Source: Adiantum capillus-veneris (lineage: Eukaryota > Streptophyta > Polypodiopsida > Polypodiales > Pteridaceae). Taken from it: a stretch of 64,000 nt of DNA. Positions within the stretch are counted from its first letter, which is position 1, and the number at the start of each line of letters is the position of its first letter. A program made the position numbers and the translations under genes. The stretch covers positions 35,539,446-35,603,445 of the forward strand of contig CM043969.1 of the NCBI GenBank assembly GCA_014529385.2, read 5' to 3'. The notes beneath the pieces are model-generated. The model did not search any database, had not been told where the DNA came from, and saw nothing but the letters and a program-made list of their open reading frames with translations. Shown here piece after piece: positions 11,607 through 23,055 of the stretch.

Positions 11607-12456
11607 TGTTAGGAAATAAGACGTAGCTAAATAGATAATTGAGTAGATTACTAAATGGAGAGAGACAGATTTACATACACGAGATTATAGAGTAGAGAGA
11701 GAGAGAGAGAGAGAGAAAGAGAGTACACACGATATACGTGGTTCACCCAATGTGGGCTACGTCCACGGGAAAGCAGCCACTCAATGGCTTTAGTACTTCA
11801 AAAAAAGAAGTAGTTTACAAAGGGATTATATCCTTAATGGAGCTCCCGCCTTGCTTCACTCTCACCACCTCACACTCACCTTGTTGCATCAACTTCACAC
11901 TATGAAATGTTGCATCAACTTCACACTCACCTTGTTGCATCAACTTCACACTATGAAATGTGTGAAGAAATGGCCTCCTTTTATAGGCCAAAAGGGCTGC
12001 TCTCTCTTATGAGAGGCAGCCATGTGTAGCCGCCCTTGTGCGAATAAGTCCAAATCGGACCCTCCAATCCACCCATGTGTGGCCGCCCTTGAGAAGACAA
12101 GTCCGCTTTTGAATTCGGCCACCGGCCACCGGCCATTGACTTCCGACCACTGGCCACCGGCCATTGACTACCGGCCACCGGCCAATCGACCGGTTGTTTT
12201 CCGACCACTTTTCGGCCGCCGTCCGGCCATAATATTCCGGCGAAAAGGAATATTCCGGCGAGGGGGGAAAAAAAGTCTCGGGGGCTTCCGCCCCCAAGGC
12301 CCCTAAAGTTGCCCCTGGTTTTTGACTGTGAAAATTTTGGTTTCCGGTGAGTGATTTACCTTCACGCACGATGGGTTCTCCTCATAATGGGGGTCTTACA
12401 AATGTGCGCTTTTACCACAGAAAATTAAAAGGGTAAATCAGGTTCCATACTTAACA
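11607..12456. mobile_element. solo LTR S (850 bp) with perfect 5-bp target duplication
   Basis: Starts TGTTAGGAAATAAG and ends ATACTTAACA. GGGAG occurs directly before (11602-11606) and directly after (12457-12461). It has no internal domain. It carries ACGTGGTTCACCCAATGTGG and GGCTACGTCCACGG, phrases typical of plant LTRs. It also holds a GA microsatellite (11694-11720), a tandem TTGCATCAACTTCACACT unit (about 11884-11955) and a CCGGCCA-rich stretch at 12117-12205. It sits inside element C and truncates the reading frame at 12467-13028. Strand is not determinable without coding sequence. Confidence 0.85.
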
Positions 12457-12461
12457 GGGAG

Positions 12462-13160
12462 AGGTACGATTAGTGCAACTGGTAATTTTATGTTAGTAAT
12501 TAGCAATGAAAGAAAAGAATATCCAGTGTCTTTATTAAATGCTACCCTATAGCTATGCATGACCATGTCACTGTCAACAAGAAAATGTGAGCAACACCAT
12601 TGTACAACCTGGAAAATTCCTTGGTATGAGTTGTTTTTATTTCGTTGATAGCTTGGCTCGCTCATTGTAGAACTTCTTTCTTGAGGTGAGTACATCCATG
12701 CTGTTACTTTAGGCTTTTTGGCCCAAACATTAATGTTTCCTTCGAAGTAGCCTTGAGCAATGATTGACTCATTTGATGCTACCCACCCTATCACCTTTTG
12801 TTGTTGTGTTTGAACCCGTGTTTCATGTATCCAAACTGGGTCTTGTGTGATTATACTTTTAAGATGTACAATGCTGGCACAATGACTTGAAAATTGGAAT
12901 TTGAAAAGAAAGTAAGCAAGATTAAAATAAAAAGTTATCCATAACCTTACTGAAACTGAAATGTGAGACAACTTAGCGAGAAGAAATACTTTGCACTTCT
13001 CGCATAGATCCACTAATGCCACAAACAAACATTAAAAACAATGCAAGAACCAAACTAGTCTAAGTTGTTTCAATGGGCCAAAATAACAGAAGTAAGAATA
13101 AAATTTTGGTGGAATCATTACAACTCGATATGAAGGATAAAAGTATGTTGACAACTTACC
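12462..13160 (-). other. possible captured host exon(s) in element C, not recognised
   Basis: A 196-codon minus-strand open stretch runs from 13028 into S. Its middle reads like real protein (WVASNESIIAQGYFEGNINVW, AKKPKVTAWMYSPQERSS). On the minus strand a plausible acceptor (TTTTCAAG, near 12890) precedes this part, and a strong donor-like GTAAGT lies at about 13155-13160. Together they suggest two exons and an intron copied into C with the intron retained. I do not recognise the protein. It is on the same strand as C, so it could instead be a degenerate part of the element. Confidence 0.35.
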
Positions 13161-15004
13161 GAGGCCTACCATGATTAGCCTTTGATTGATCAGAAAGTGG
13201 GATTATTCTGCTTAGATTATGTAAGAAGATAGGGTAGCCCTGTCTGGTATAAAAGGGTTAGTATACGCAGTAGAATAAGCACCGATTTGTAGTTAATGAT
13301 ATGCTTATAATAAACTCAAAAGAAAATAGTGTCCATTATCGTCTGCGTGGCTCTATCTGAATGATTGGACATGAGATAAGTAGTGAAAATAATCTCATGT
13401 GGGTTCATGTTGGCAGGACACATAGTCATATTTCCCTAAAGGTGTGGTGAATGGAATAAAGATAGGTAGGTTGAGCAATTTTTACTAAGAAGTAGAAAAA
13501 TATGTGAGTCATTTAGTAAGATTTTTTTTACTTTTTATTTTTTCATAAAGTTACAAGTACATCAAATTTGAATCTCTACAAATCAGTTCATGACTTTTGA
13601 TAACCTGAACGAATCACAAAAGGTGAAGTAGTATCATGATACACTTTGTAGAAAGTGGTTACAACGAAGAGTTTTAGTGTGGATATTTGTAGATATGAGC
13701 AAATCAAATTTTATAGTAACTTGTGCTAATCAAAATTATTTAGTACAATGCAGACAAAATTGCGAGAAATAATGTGGTGTAATTCGTATGAAAAAATCAT
13801 TAAAAATAACCATGCTAGATTATGTGTGCTACGAGAAGTGTTGACAACTTAAACCAAACCAAAAGACTAGTTATGAATCCCGACATACGAGAGCTGACAG
13901 AGCTGTTGCGATATTCGTAAAAATAAATTGGGCTACATAGAGATCTATGAAAGGAGGGCCTAAGGGAGGCTAGATAGGCTTATTACAAAATAAGAATTTA
14001 AAAAATAAAAAAATCAAAAAAACATGTCTATTGTGTAGCGGCGGGGAAAGTAGTGCTAGGAGGGTTGCGCCGAGGTTTCTTGGTGTCAGTGGAGGGGGGT
14101 CGTCAGAGGAGGTGTTCGGTGAGGCTCATTAAAGTAGAGTTTAAGGCGTGGACGGAGACTTGCACATCCAAAACTCGAAGGAAAAGCTTTTGGAAGCAGT
14201 TTTCCAAGTGGTTGTAGTCTCGCCGAAGTTGTGTGAGCTCATCTTGCAAGGACTAGAAGGTGTCAAGGATGTCAGTTGTTTTGTTGGGCAAAGACAAAGC
14301 CATAGGTGATGGTGTAAATGTGAGGAGCCTTGGAGAGAGAAGTTTCGAGTTGACCCGATGGAAAAGCGATCGATGTTGTCGATAGAACTGGTTACTGTGA
14401 GGAGAGTTGTGAGAACCAAGCTCCATGCTGATACACTCCTTGTGAATCAACGAATCCAATGTCTGAAGATTAATAAAAATTCATTGAAGAACTTCGCAAT
14501 GTCCTCTTCTGTAGGGAGTTTTACTCGCAGAGAGTGGCGAAGAAAAGACGAAGAAGAGTATTTTAACGCCGTAGGAAACTATCCGAGGAGACCTATAAGA
14601 TCAAAATGATACGAGTTATGTGAATCTAAGCCTATGTCTATGTACAAATTAAAATTAAGTAGAGTATAAATAAAATAAAATTAAAAAAAAAAACTCATCA
14701 GCAACATCGTTAATAAGGAGTCGTTGCAAGGCTTCGTCAATGTCCGTAATGGTAACGGGGGACAGGAGGGAGAGGAAGAACCTTGCAGTACTGGAAGAGA
14801 GGTAGATAAAGCGAGGTGGGGGGAAGAGTTGTTTGTAGTACTCCGTGTAGAGCTTCGGGATGGTCTGCCTCTATATAAGTCATCGGACTAGGAGGAAGAG
14901 AGAGAGAGAGAGAAAGAGAGAGAAAAATAAATGTAAAAATAGTGGGTGGTTGTTGCAGCTTCTCTGCCGTCAGCCATAGATGAGGGAGAAAGAGAGATAT
15001 TCTA
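13161..15004. other. element C internal sequence, no gene recognised
   Basis: AT-rich sequence with short unrecognised open frames (for example minus-strand 14141-14459) and GA microsatellite at about 14899-14930. I see no gag, pol or RNA gene. By position it belongs to the interior of C. Confidence 0.5.
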
Positions 15005-15303
15005 TGAAATATCCTTTCACTATAACGGTGCTCACCTACTGCCTAAATCATCTCACCCACTCCCTAAATCATCTCCCCCTAATTTAGGTAACGTCCCTTC
15101 ATCCTGCACTTACCCAATAAGGCTCCTCTAGCCTAATGTATATAAGGACACCCCTATTATGTTCACCGTGTGAAAGTTTCATCTCATTCATTAATACAAG
15201 TTAGATTTAATTACTCCCTTGCTACACTGCAGTGTCTCTTATTATTTACTTTTATTAGATTAGGTTGTTGTTTATCGATTACCATTAGTTCCTATTTGCT
15301 TCA
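15005..15303 (+). repeat. copia-D 5' LTR
   Basis: 299 bp, TG...CA. Contains the tandem TAAATCATCTC phrase and a TATA-like GTATATAAGGAC at about 15139. Matches 19947-20243 with few differences, indicating a fairly young insertion. Confidence 0.93.
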
Positions 15304-15305
15304 CA

Positions 15306-15317
15306 TGGTATCAGAGC
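15306..15317 (+). other. copia-D primer-binding site
   Basis: TGGTATCAGAGC, complementary to the 3' end of plant initiator Met tRNA, two bases after the 5' LTR. Confidence 0.93.
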
Positions 15318-15448
15318 TTCGTAGAGATTAGGAACTTGCCTTAGCCCCTTGCATCTCAGTCATTGCTAGCACATAGAGTCCCTCTCCCTTATCTTACAAG
15401 CACTCGAAGGTTTGCTCGTTCACGTCAAGGAATCTGGAGCCTTGCACG

Positions 15449-16426
15449 ATGGCTCGGTCATCCTCCATGTCCTCTACCACATACAAGCCTCGCTACGTCA
15501 TCGACAAACTCAACATCACAAATTACCAAGTATGGAAGATATAGATGGAGTTTTACCTTAAACAGCTTCAACTCTGGGAAATTACGTCGAGCGTCGAAGC
15601 TCAACCCGACAAACCCAAAGACAAGGATCCTATTGGCATCTGCGATGTCTACAATGCTTGGCAAAGTAAAAATAATAGTGCCAAGATGGAGCTTTTTCTC
15701 CATTTCCAAGACCTGCAAATCCAAATGGTGAAGAAACTCACCACCACCAATGCTATTTGGAAGTTCTTTGAGAAGAGCTACGAGCATACCGACCTCGTTT
15801 ACCAAGTTTCCCTGATCAAGAAACTGGTAAACACCACTATGCATGAAGGTCAGTCCTCATCCAAGTTTTTAGAAACTTGGCAGATACTTCTAGACAAAGT
15901 ACTCATATCAGGGCTAGCGATCCCTGAAGAGCTGCATTCCATGCTCTTGTTGGCCTCCCTTTTCGCATCATGGAGGGCCTTCATTACCACCCAAGCCACG
16001 ATGGAAAATCTACAACTACAGAATCTAGTAGCAAAGATTCAACAAGAAGAAACCCTTCGCAAGCACACCAACGGCTCGCAAAAGTCTACGGCATTAGTCA
16101 CTATGGATAAACCTCACAAACCTCACCCCGGCAAGAAGATGTACAACCACTCTAGCCCTCCTCCTCAGCACCACAACCATGGTAAGAAACATCATTCAAG
16201 CCCGAAGCAATGCACCAATTGCCATCGGTTTGGTCATATTGCAAAGGATTGTCGGCAATCCCGTAATCAAGGTTATTTTCGGCCTCCTGCTCAATATTCT
16301 CGTTTTTATCCGTCATACTCTCAAGGGGGGGCTAGACCCCTCTTTCTTCACCCTCGTCTCATGGCCAAGATCATTATGCTGATATATGCAATTATATGCC
16401 GCTACTATCCATACTTCATCTCCTGA
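15449..16426 (+). pseudogene. copia-D gag
   Basis: The start ATG at 15449 (MARSSSMSSTTYKPRY) is the first in the frame after the primer site. The frame carries one TAG at 15542-15544, where CAG (Gln) is likely ancestral. It continues through NAIWKFFEKSYEHTDL, VSLIKKLVNTTMHEGQSSSK and FLETWQILLDKVLISG (UBN2/gag-like helices). The zinc knuckle CTNCHRFGHIAKDC at about 16210-16251 fits CX2CX4HX4C. The product would form the particle and bind RNA. It ends by frameshift where the protease frame begins. Confidence 0.87.
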
Positions 16427-17900
16427 TCTCTGGCTACTTGACATTGGTGCCACCCACCATATGACCTATCAATTTCATTGGCTTTCAAATTTAACCTAGA
16501 AGTCAGGGATAACCGCCTCCAACTAGCTACAGCCTATGGCGATGCCACCATCAATCTACCCAATGTCCTACGCACTACTATGTCCAAAGTTTATTATGTA
16601 CCTGGCTTAAAGAAAAATCTTATTTCTATTAGCGAGCTAACCTCTTCAGGTATTACGATAAAATTCACCAAAAATGGTTGCAACATACTAGCCCAAGATG
16701 TTAATGGCCAACATATCAATCTTCAGGTACCCCAGGTTGGGCGACTCTACCCTAAAGGTGATTCATCTCCTACACATGCTCTTGCATCTTCTGCACCATC
16801 TTCCCCACACAACACCACCCTAAAATGGCACTATAGACTAGGCCACATTTCTCAACATATTTTAAATCAGCTCACACACCACCAGCTTGCCCTCGGTTTG
16901 CCCAAGCATCTCACTCCCATTACCCTCTGTGAAGGATGCATTTTTGCCAAATCACATCATGCACCTTTTTCTACATCATCATCACGGGCTTCCGCACCGC
17001 TTGATCTCATTCATTCTGATGTCTGTGGCCCCTTGCATATCAAATCACTCACTGGCAACCTTTATATGCTCACTTTTATTGATGACTACTCCAAGTTCAC
17101 AGTTGTCTATTACATGCCTGATAAAGATTCAACTATCACATATTTTAGCCGCTTCAAAGCACTGGGGAGCTGAAAACCAACAGGATCAGAAAATCAACGT
17201 ACTCCGCATTGACAATGGCGGGGAATACACCTCCCATCAGTTTTGGGATATCTGCCACACGGCGGGTATTCGTCATGAATTTACCATCCCTTCTCACCCT
17301 CAATAAAACGGTCGGGCAGAGTGCAAGAATCGCACCATTTTTTATGTTGCTCGCGCCATGCTCATTCAAGCCAATTTAGCAGACAGTTACTGGGAAGAAG
17401 CTACGGCCACAGCATGCTATATACAGAATCGGATTCCGTCCTCTCAAAACCCAAGTACAACTCCATATGCTCTATGGTATGGCAACCCGCCAAACCTTGG
17501 TCATCTTTGCATTTTTGGTAGCATAGCATATCCTCTCGAAACCAATCCCGTCTCCAAGTTATCACCAAGAGCCACCCGCATCATCTTCGTCGGCTACGGA
17601 GATTATCTTGGAGTCAAGGCATATCGCCTCCATCAACCTGAGCTCCACAAATTTATTCATGCCTGAACCGTCATTTTTTATGAGGATTTCATCCTCCAAG
17701 GACATTCTCCCTCCAATAGTCACTCTCATCCTCATGAAGTCTCTTCACCGGCTCGCTATCCCGCTCATTCCTTTGCTCGCATCCCGCCTCCTAGTAAAAC
17801 TCCGCATGACTCCACTATTACCCCCTCACCACCCTCCTCAATTAGAAACCCAGCTGCATGCCGCCATCTGGAGCATCAAGAGCGCATATTAGCCCCTCTC
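16420..17900 (+). pseudogene. copia-D protease and integrase, frameshifted
   Basis: Protease: LLDIGATHHMT at about 16432, where the usual Ser of DSG is Ile, probably inactivating. Then VPGLKKNLISISEL. Integrase: the HHCC region (WHYRLGH ... CEGC) at 16820-16940; the catalytic core Asp in IHSDVCGP (about 17015) and in RIDNGGEY (about 17205), and the Glu in NGRAEC (about 17315). A frameshift near 17165 splits the core, and a TAA replaces Gln before NGRAE. A TGA follows the 'FVGYGDYLG' block. The sequence past 17670 is low-complexity Pro/Ser/His linker. Not functional. Confidence 0.85.
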
Positions 17901-18740
17901 TCTCCCATGCGCTATGCATTCCCTCTGCATCCCGAGCCTCCTTAACACGCAGCTCTCCCTACTGGCATTCCCTCTCCACGCACACACAGACCTTCACGCC
18001 ATTGCCAATCCTCAAGGTCTCCTCCTACTGCAACTGAATACCCTCCATCCTCGACCCCACAAAGCAGCCAACCTCAGTTCGGTTCTCCACCTGGGCAAAT
18101 TTCCCCACCTCCTGCTGCAGCCTTGCCAGGCCTCTTCGCCACCCCAAATGGCAGGAGCTCGCCACATCTTGGCCTCCTCCACCATTTGCGTCCCTTGGGT
18201 GCCTATCACCCTCCCTCATCCCCTCTCGGCTTCACACGGCACACTGTCCCTGTTGCGCCATCCTCCATTCATTTTCAAGCTCTCCACACAGTAAAAAATT
18301 CCCCTCTTGGCAGAGTTTCCCACCATCGGCCACCCGCCTTGCAAACCCCAACCTCGCCCATTATGGTTCCGACCTACCAAACCTCCCGCAAGAGCTCAAT
18401 GCTACTTCCTGCTCCCTCTTTGTTGCTGGTAGACCCTACCCGAGACCCATCTCGCTCTGCATCCTCATATCACACACCAACCACCTCGACATCAGTTTCA
18501 TCGCCAGAGGAGGATTCTCATGCCACCCACTTGAATCAGCCTATTCCATTGGGGATCGACGAGGTCGAACCACTTACGTCAACCTCGGCGACATCTCCTA
18601 CCACTTGCACCTCCTCGGACTCAACGCTATCAGCACAACATCTTGATCAGGCAGCTTCTAGCAGTTGAGTCCGCACACGGTCATTAGCAGATATTTATGC
18701 TGTTACTAGCTTCTCGGTTGTTCTCCAAGAAGAACTTCAA

Positions 18741-19897
18741 TTGACCACCCCACCCGCTCCAATCAAAGATACTCTGCCAATCTCAGTCGATGGCCTCTCA
18801 TCTAGTGAGGTAGATTTATGGCATGAAGCAATTCAAGCTGAGCTCCAGGCACTAGAAGAAGCCCATATTTGGGATCTCGTTCCACCATCGGGGCATCACA
18901 TTATAGTCACATGTAAGTGGCTATTGAAGAAAAAGTACTTCCTCGATGGCAGAATCGAGCGTTACAAAGCCAGACTTGTCGCCCGCGGCTATACACAGAG
19001 GGATGGTGTAGATTGTTTTGACACATAATCACATGTTCTTGGTCTAACTAGATTTAGACTTTTAGTCGCTATAGCTGCAAAGTATAATTTGCCCCTACAT
19101 CACCTTGACATTAAAACTGCTTTTTTGCACGGCTTACTCTATGAGCTTGTTTACATGACCCAACCCTCGCACTTTGCAAATTCTCATTATCCTTATTATG
19201 TTTGCAAGCTAAATAAGCCTATATACAACCTTAAACAATCTGCACATGAATGGTATACACGCATACACAATTATCTCATTGCATGTGGTTGGGAGCAACT
19301 CAGTGTCGACTTCAATATCTTCATCTGGCGTACAAATGATGGCCTTGCCATTCTGGGTTTATTTGTGGATGATATCCCACTCATCGGCACCACTGAAATC
19401 ATGGTATTGCGCGCCATCGACTATCTTCAACAAGAATTCCATGTCAGTGACAAGGGACCCATGACGTATTTTCTCGGCATTCAAGTGCTTCGTGACCCCT
19501 ATGGCAAACGAAGCAACAATCTTCAATTGCCTCTTCATCGAATGAAGCTGAATATGTTGTTGCCGCTCTTGCTTCCAAGAAAGCTCTATGGATTTCTAAG
19601 CTCATTCATGAATTTCAACTCCCATACCCTATCTCGGAAGAACCCATAACCCTCCACTGTGACAACCAATCCGCAATTGCTCTGGTTGCTTCTCCAAGTT
19701 TCTCTAACAAGCTAAAGCACATCAAAATCAGTTATCAATTCCTCAAGGAATTGGTAGCCAATGGATTTTTAAAGTTGCAATATGTGCCCATTGCACACAA
19801 TTGGACAGATTTCCTCACCAAATCAGTACCTGCTACCACCCAAACTACAGCAGGTCGAAATTTGTTACTTGTGCCTACTGCTTGCACACCTCCTTGA
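18741..19897 (+). pseudogene. copia-D reverse transcriptase fused by deletion to RNase H end
   Basis: RT starts with LWHEAIQAELQALEEAHIWD and CKWLLKKKYFLDG. It has KARLVARGYTQRDGVD, a TAA at 19027-19029, then LDIKTAFLHG and the catalytic FVDD (LFVDDIPLIG, about 19363). It runs to GPMTYFLGIQVLRD. At about 19500 it jumps to the C-terminal RNase H (SNEAEYVVAAL, LHCDNQSAIAL, HNWTDFLTKS), missing the RT thumb and the first RNase H blocks. The RNase H frame ends at 19895-19897. A similar truncation occurs independently in copia-E. Confidence 0.88.
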
Positions 19898-19946
19898 GGG
19901 GGGGGATTCTCCCATGTAACGAGGTGTTCATCATTACGGGGGGATG

Positions 19947-20243
19947 TGAAAGATCCTTTCACTATAACGGTACTCACCTACTTCCTAAATCATCTCACCC
20001 ACTCCCTAAATCATCTCCCCCTAATTTAGGTAACGTCCCTTCATCCTAGCACTTACCCAATAAGGCTCCTCTTGCCTAATGTATATAAGGACACCCCTGT
20101 TATGTTCACCATGTGCAAGTTTCGTCTCATTTCATTAATACAAGTTAGCTTTACTCCCTTGCTACACTACAGTGTCTCTTATTATTTACTTTAATTAGAT
20201 TAGGTTGTTGTTTATCGATTAGCATTAGTTCCTATTTGCTTCA
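19947..20243 (+). repeat. copia-D 3' LTR
   Basis: 297 bp, preceded by a purine run ACGGGGGGATG (polypurine tract) at 19936-19946. Aligns end to end with 15005-15303. Confidence 0.93.
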
Positions 20244-21751
20244 GAATTTCGTTAGTATAGGAGAGAGAGGGATCGCGGCTGAACAAAACCAGAGAAAGAG
20301 AGAGTGTCATTTTGTCTTGTGGCAGAGAGTGTCGATGACTGACAAAGAGTGAGAGATAGAGAAAGTAAGAGAGAGAGAGAAACAATTATTCCCCGCCAGG
20401 AGGTCAGAGAGAGAAAGACCGTGTGCGTGTGTGCGTGTGTGTGTGTGTGTGATTAGAAGGGGGTTGGTTGGGATTGGTGACTCTACATGGCAGTTGGGTG
20501 GTGCACACTATGCTTAAACAAGTGGGAGGTTGGTGGGATAACAGGAGTCGCAAAATAGAGCTCAAATGTCATGCAAAAGTGAAGTGCCGGCTGCTGCTGC
20601 AGGTCATCAGCATGGCAACTATAGAGAGAGATTAGGTTTGGTCAGACACAAAAGAGAGAGAGAGATCGAGTTCTGCATGTTCTCTGCATGCGTCCCTAAA
20701 AATGAAGGCGGCTATGTGCATGACCATCAAAACAAAGAGTAGCGATGGCTTTTTCTACTGTTGGAGAGTGGTGAAAATTTAAATGCAAGAAAAAAATTTA
20801 ATTATTGTGGTTCGGCCGCCAAGAGCTACTACCTATGGATGAGAGACTCCACGGCCAAGCAGTGCTTCTAGCTAGTATTGGATGCACGGTGTCACTATAG
20901 TGAGGTCTGAGTCTGCATGGCCGTATATTGGCTCCTCTACTGGCACAGGTTGATGTAGTGGCAGTAGTTGGTATGGAACCAACTGCGAAGAGTGGTAAAA
21001 CTAGACCAATGGTGTAAATCAGTGTAGATGAAGAGAGTGGTTGACTTAGCAATGGACACACTTGGCACCGCATGGCGAAGTAGTAATGAGGCCAGGATAT
21101 GACGAGTGGTTACACGCACCTATCGGTGACAAAAAAAAATTCTATTGAAGATACTCGTGAGTGGGATGCAATCTTTTGGGGTACATCCCACTACCATTGA
21201 TTCGCTTCTCATTCTTCTACTGTTCTATCTCAACCAGTGAAACGTTTCAACTTCCTTGTTCTTCCTCATACTATACCACATACTTGCTTTATTTTATTTT
21301 TTTATTTTTAAAATTCACTAGACTAATGTGCATAATTCTATGTCATCTACCGCTCCCCTTAGAACTCAATTCCTACCACTTGAGAAATTCCTCCTCTTCT
21401 TCTTTGTATTTTCTTATACTATTCATCTATACATCTAGCAACCTTTTTTTTTTTCATATATACTATTTGAAAGATTGTTCATATAGATTGTTGATTCTAT
21501 TCAACTTGCAACACTTTGCAACACCAAAAGGCCATGTAAGATGAACAAGTTATGCATAATATGTGCTTGTTACGATTAGGAAATAGAAACATTTACAAAA
21601 ATACTAGAAGCCTTCTATTAAGCATGCCTTCAAAGAATTTATATGCCATGCCAACAAGAGAGAAAAGATTAAGGTAAAAGAAGACAATGAATTAGCTGTA
21701 GCTCGTAGCGCTCTCCATGGCTGTACTTTTATGAGTAGGAACATAAATATG
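20244..21751. other. element C internal sequence, no gene recognised
   Basis: GA-rich tracts (20260-20400), a GT microsatellite at about 20426-20452 and a T-rich stretch near 21290-21460. The open frames are short and unlike known proteins. By position this is the 5' leader side of C (minus strand). Confidence 0.5.
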
Positions 21752-21765
21752 GGCTCTAATACCAC
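21752..21765 (-). other. element C primer-binding site
   Basis: On the minus strand reads TGGTATTAGAGCC one base after the LTR, one mismatch from the initiator Met tRNA site TGGTATCAGAGC. It fixes the orientation of C. Confidence 0.8.
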
Positions 21766-22254
21766 TGCTACAGTTGGAAGCCCCGCTGCCCTGCAAAATA
21801 CTCGAAATAGCACATAGCAAGACATAAACAAATAAATCTATGTACCTGTCGGCTCGCACAAATCCATAATTGAGCACAACACAAACAGAGAGAGACAGAG
21901 AGCGGGAGAGAGCAAGAGAGTGCGCCGTGCAGGCACACCTCCTAGAGCGGAGTGCTACGCCTCGGCATGGCGAGAGAGAAGAGAGGAGAGGAGAAGAATA
22001 ACGCAAACACTGGGTGCAATCTCCCCCCATGCAAGAGTGACTATTTCCCTCTCGCACATATTTAATTTATAGATTCTTGAATGGTCAAAGTGAGTACAAG
22101 CTGGCCGGCCGGTCATAAATGGCCAAAACTCATAAAGAGCACTTGAATAATCAAATATACATAAGATATAATATCCTTTTGCATAATCCATTATCTGCTA
22201 ATGCTTTTGCCGCTTGTCAGCTGCAATAAATGGATAAATATCAATTCCATAACA
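21766..22254 (-). repeat. element C 5' LTR (right copy)
   Basis: 489 bp; on the minus strand TGTTATGG...CTGTAGCA. Near-identical to 10276-10765. The host gypsy-B frame resumes immediately after the duplicated GGAGC. Confidence 0.87.
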
Positions 22255-22259
22255 GGAGC

Positions 22260-23055
22260 TGCCACAAACTTAAAGCAGGTATTGGAGGAAAGGAATTTGA
22301 ATAGCAAAGTTGAGTTTACCTTGGGTGAGGTTCTTGGCATTGCTAAACGCGAGTTTCATGAAGAAATTATAGATATCCTAAAAATAAAGAGGCAAACTCT
22401 CACTCAGTCTATCCCTCCATACTCTGAGGGTGAAGGGGAGTCACTTAAGGCACATGGAATACAAGGAGACAAGGGTTTTTGGCCATGTACAATTGTGAAG
22501 CGGGATTGCAATGGTACAAGAAGAAAAAGATTCTCGCTTGACCCAAAGCAAGAAGAAGCTTTTTCTACAGGTTTCCAGGGATTAACAGAGCATGTGTCAG
22601 CATGTTTTATGAAGCTTGAGGATATGAAAAGGAGTGCGCAACAATATGTATATAGTGTACATAAATACATGACAGAAAATGGTTTCATAGAGGATAGTGA
22701 ACACATTTTAAGTTTCTTTGAAAAAGTTTCTCATGTAGATACTATGCTTGAGCTTGAAGCTATAATGGAGTCTAGAATGCAAGATGGAACCCACATTGTG
22801 GAAGTATGCTCTATGGAAATGTATGATGTGATCAAGGATTTGGAAGATCAAGAAGATTTCAATGCTAATGAAGGACCGGAAGTGTGTGTGGAGACCAAGT
22901 ATAAAACGGTGGCAAAGAAAGTGAGACCATTGGCCTTACCTTTACCATCAGATTGTAGGAAAAAGCTAGAGCAAGCTTCCGAGTCTCGGGGATCCAAAAA
23001 GAACCAGACACAAGTTCCCAATGGAATCCCTAAAAGAGATAAAAGTTGGTTGTGA
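22260..23055 (+). pseudogene. gypsy-B gag-pol linker, downstream of insertion C
   Basis: Continuation of the frame broken at 10275: TNLKQVLEERNLNSKVEF, GEVLGIAKREFHEEIIDILK, then a variable acidic region (HILSFFEKVSHVDTMLELEA). I would expect the protease here, between the gag linker and RT, but I see no Asp-Ser/Thr-Gly or Asp-Gly-Gly motif. A deletion or strong divergence has removed it. It ends near KKVRPLALPLPSD. Confidence 0.7.

Larger units (their letters stand above)
15005..20243 (+). mobile_element. copia-D, Ty1/copia element with internal deletion, nested in C
   Basis: LTRs 15005-15303 and 19947-20243 are near-identical, begin TGAAA and end GCTTCA. The primer site TGGTATCAGAGC (15306-15317, initiator Met tRNA type) follows the 5' LTR. 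The internal order gag, protease, integrase, RT, RNase H defines copia. RT is cut short and fused to the end of RNase H near 19500. The flanking pentamers TTCTA and GAATT do not match, so no target duplication is evident. Confidence 0.92.
10276..22254 (-). mobile_element. LTR element C, coding-poor (LARD-like), nested in gypsy-B
   Basis: Two direct copies of about 490 bp (10276-10765 and 21766-22254) begin TGCTACAGT and end ATAACG or ATAACA. Flanks GAAGC (10271-10275) and GGAGC (22255-22259) are a 5-bp target duplication with one change. The primer site lies beside the right copy on the minus strand, so the element runs right to left. After removing copia-D and solo LTR S, about 4.9 kb of internal sequence remains with no gag or pol that I can recognise. 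That fits a large non-autonomous LTR derivative. Confidence 0.87.

Noticed and set aside
12438-13028. WD-repeat protein
   Set aside because: EGNINVW looked like a WD blade fragment, but no second blade or GH-WD spacing is visible.
15000-20248. A target duplication for copia-D
   Set aside because: TTCTA before and GAATT after do not match; I could not find a better pair by shifting the ends.
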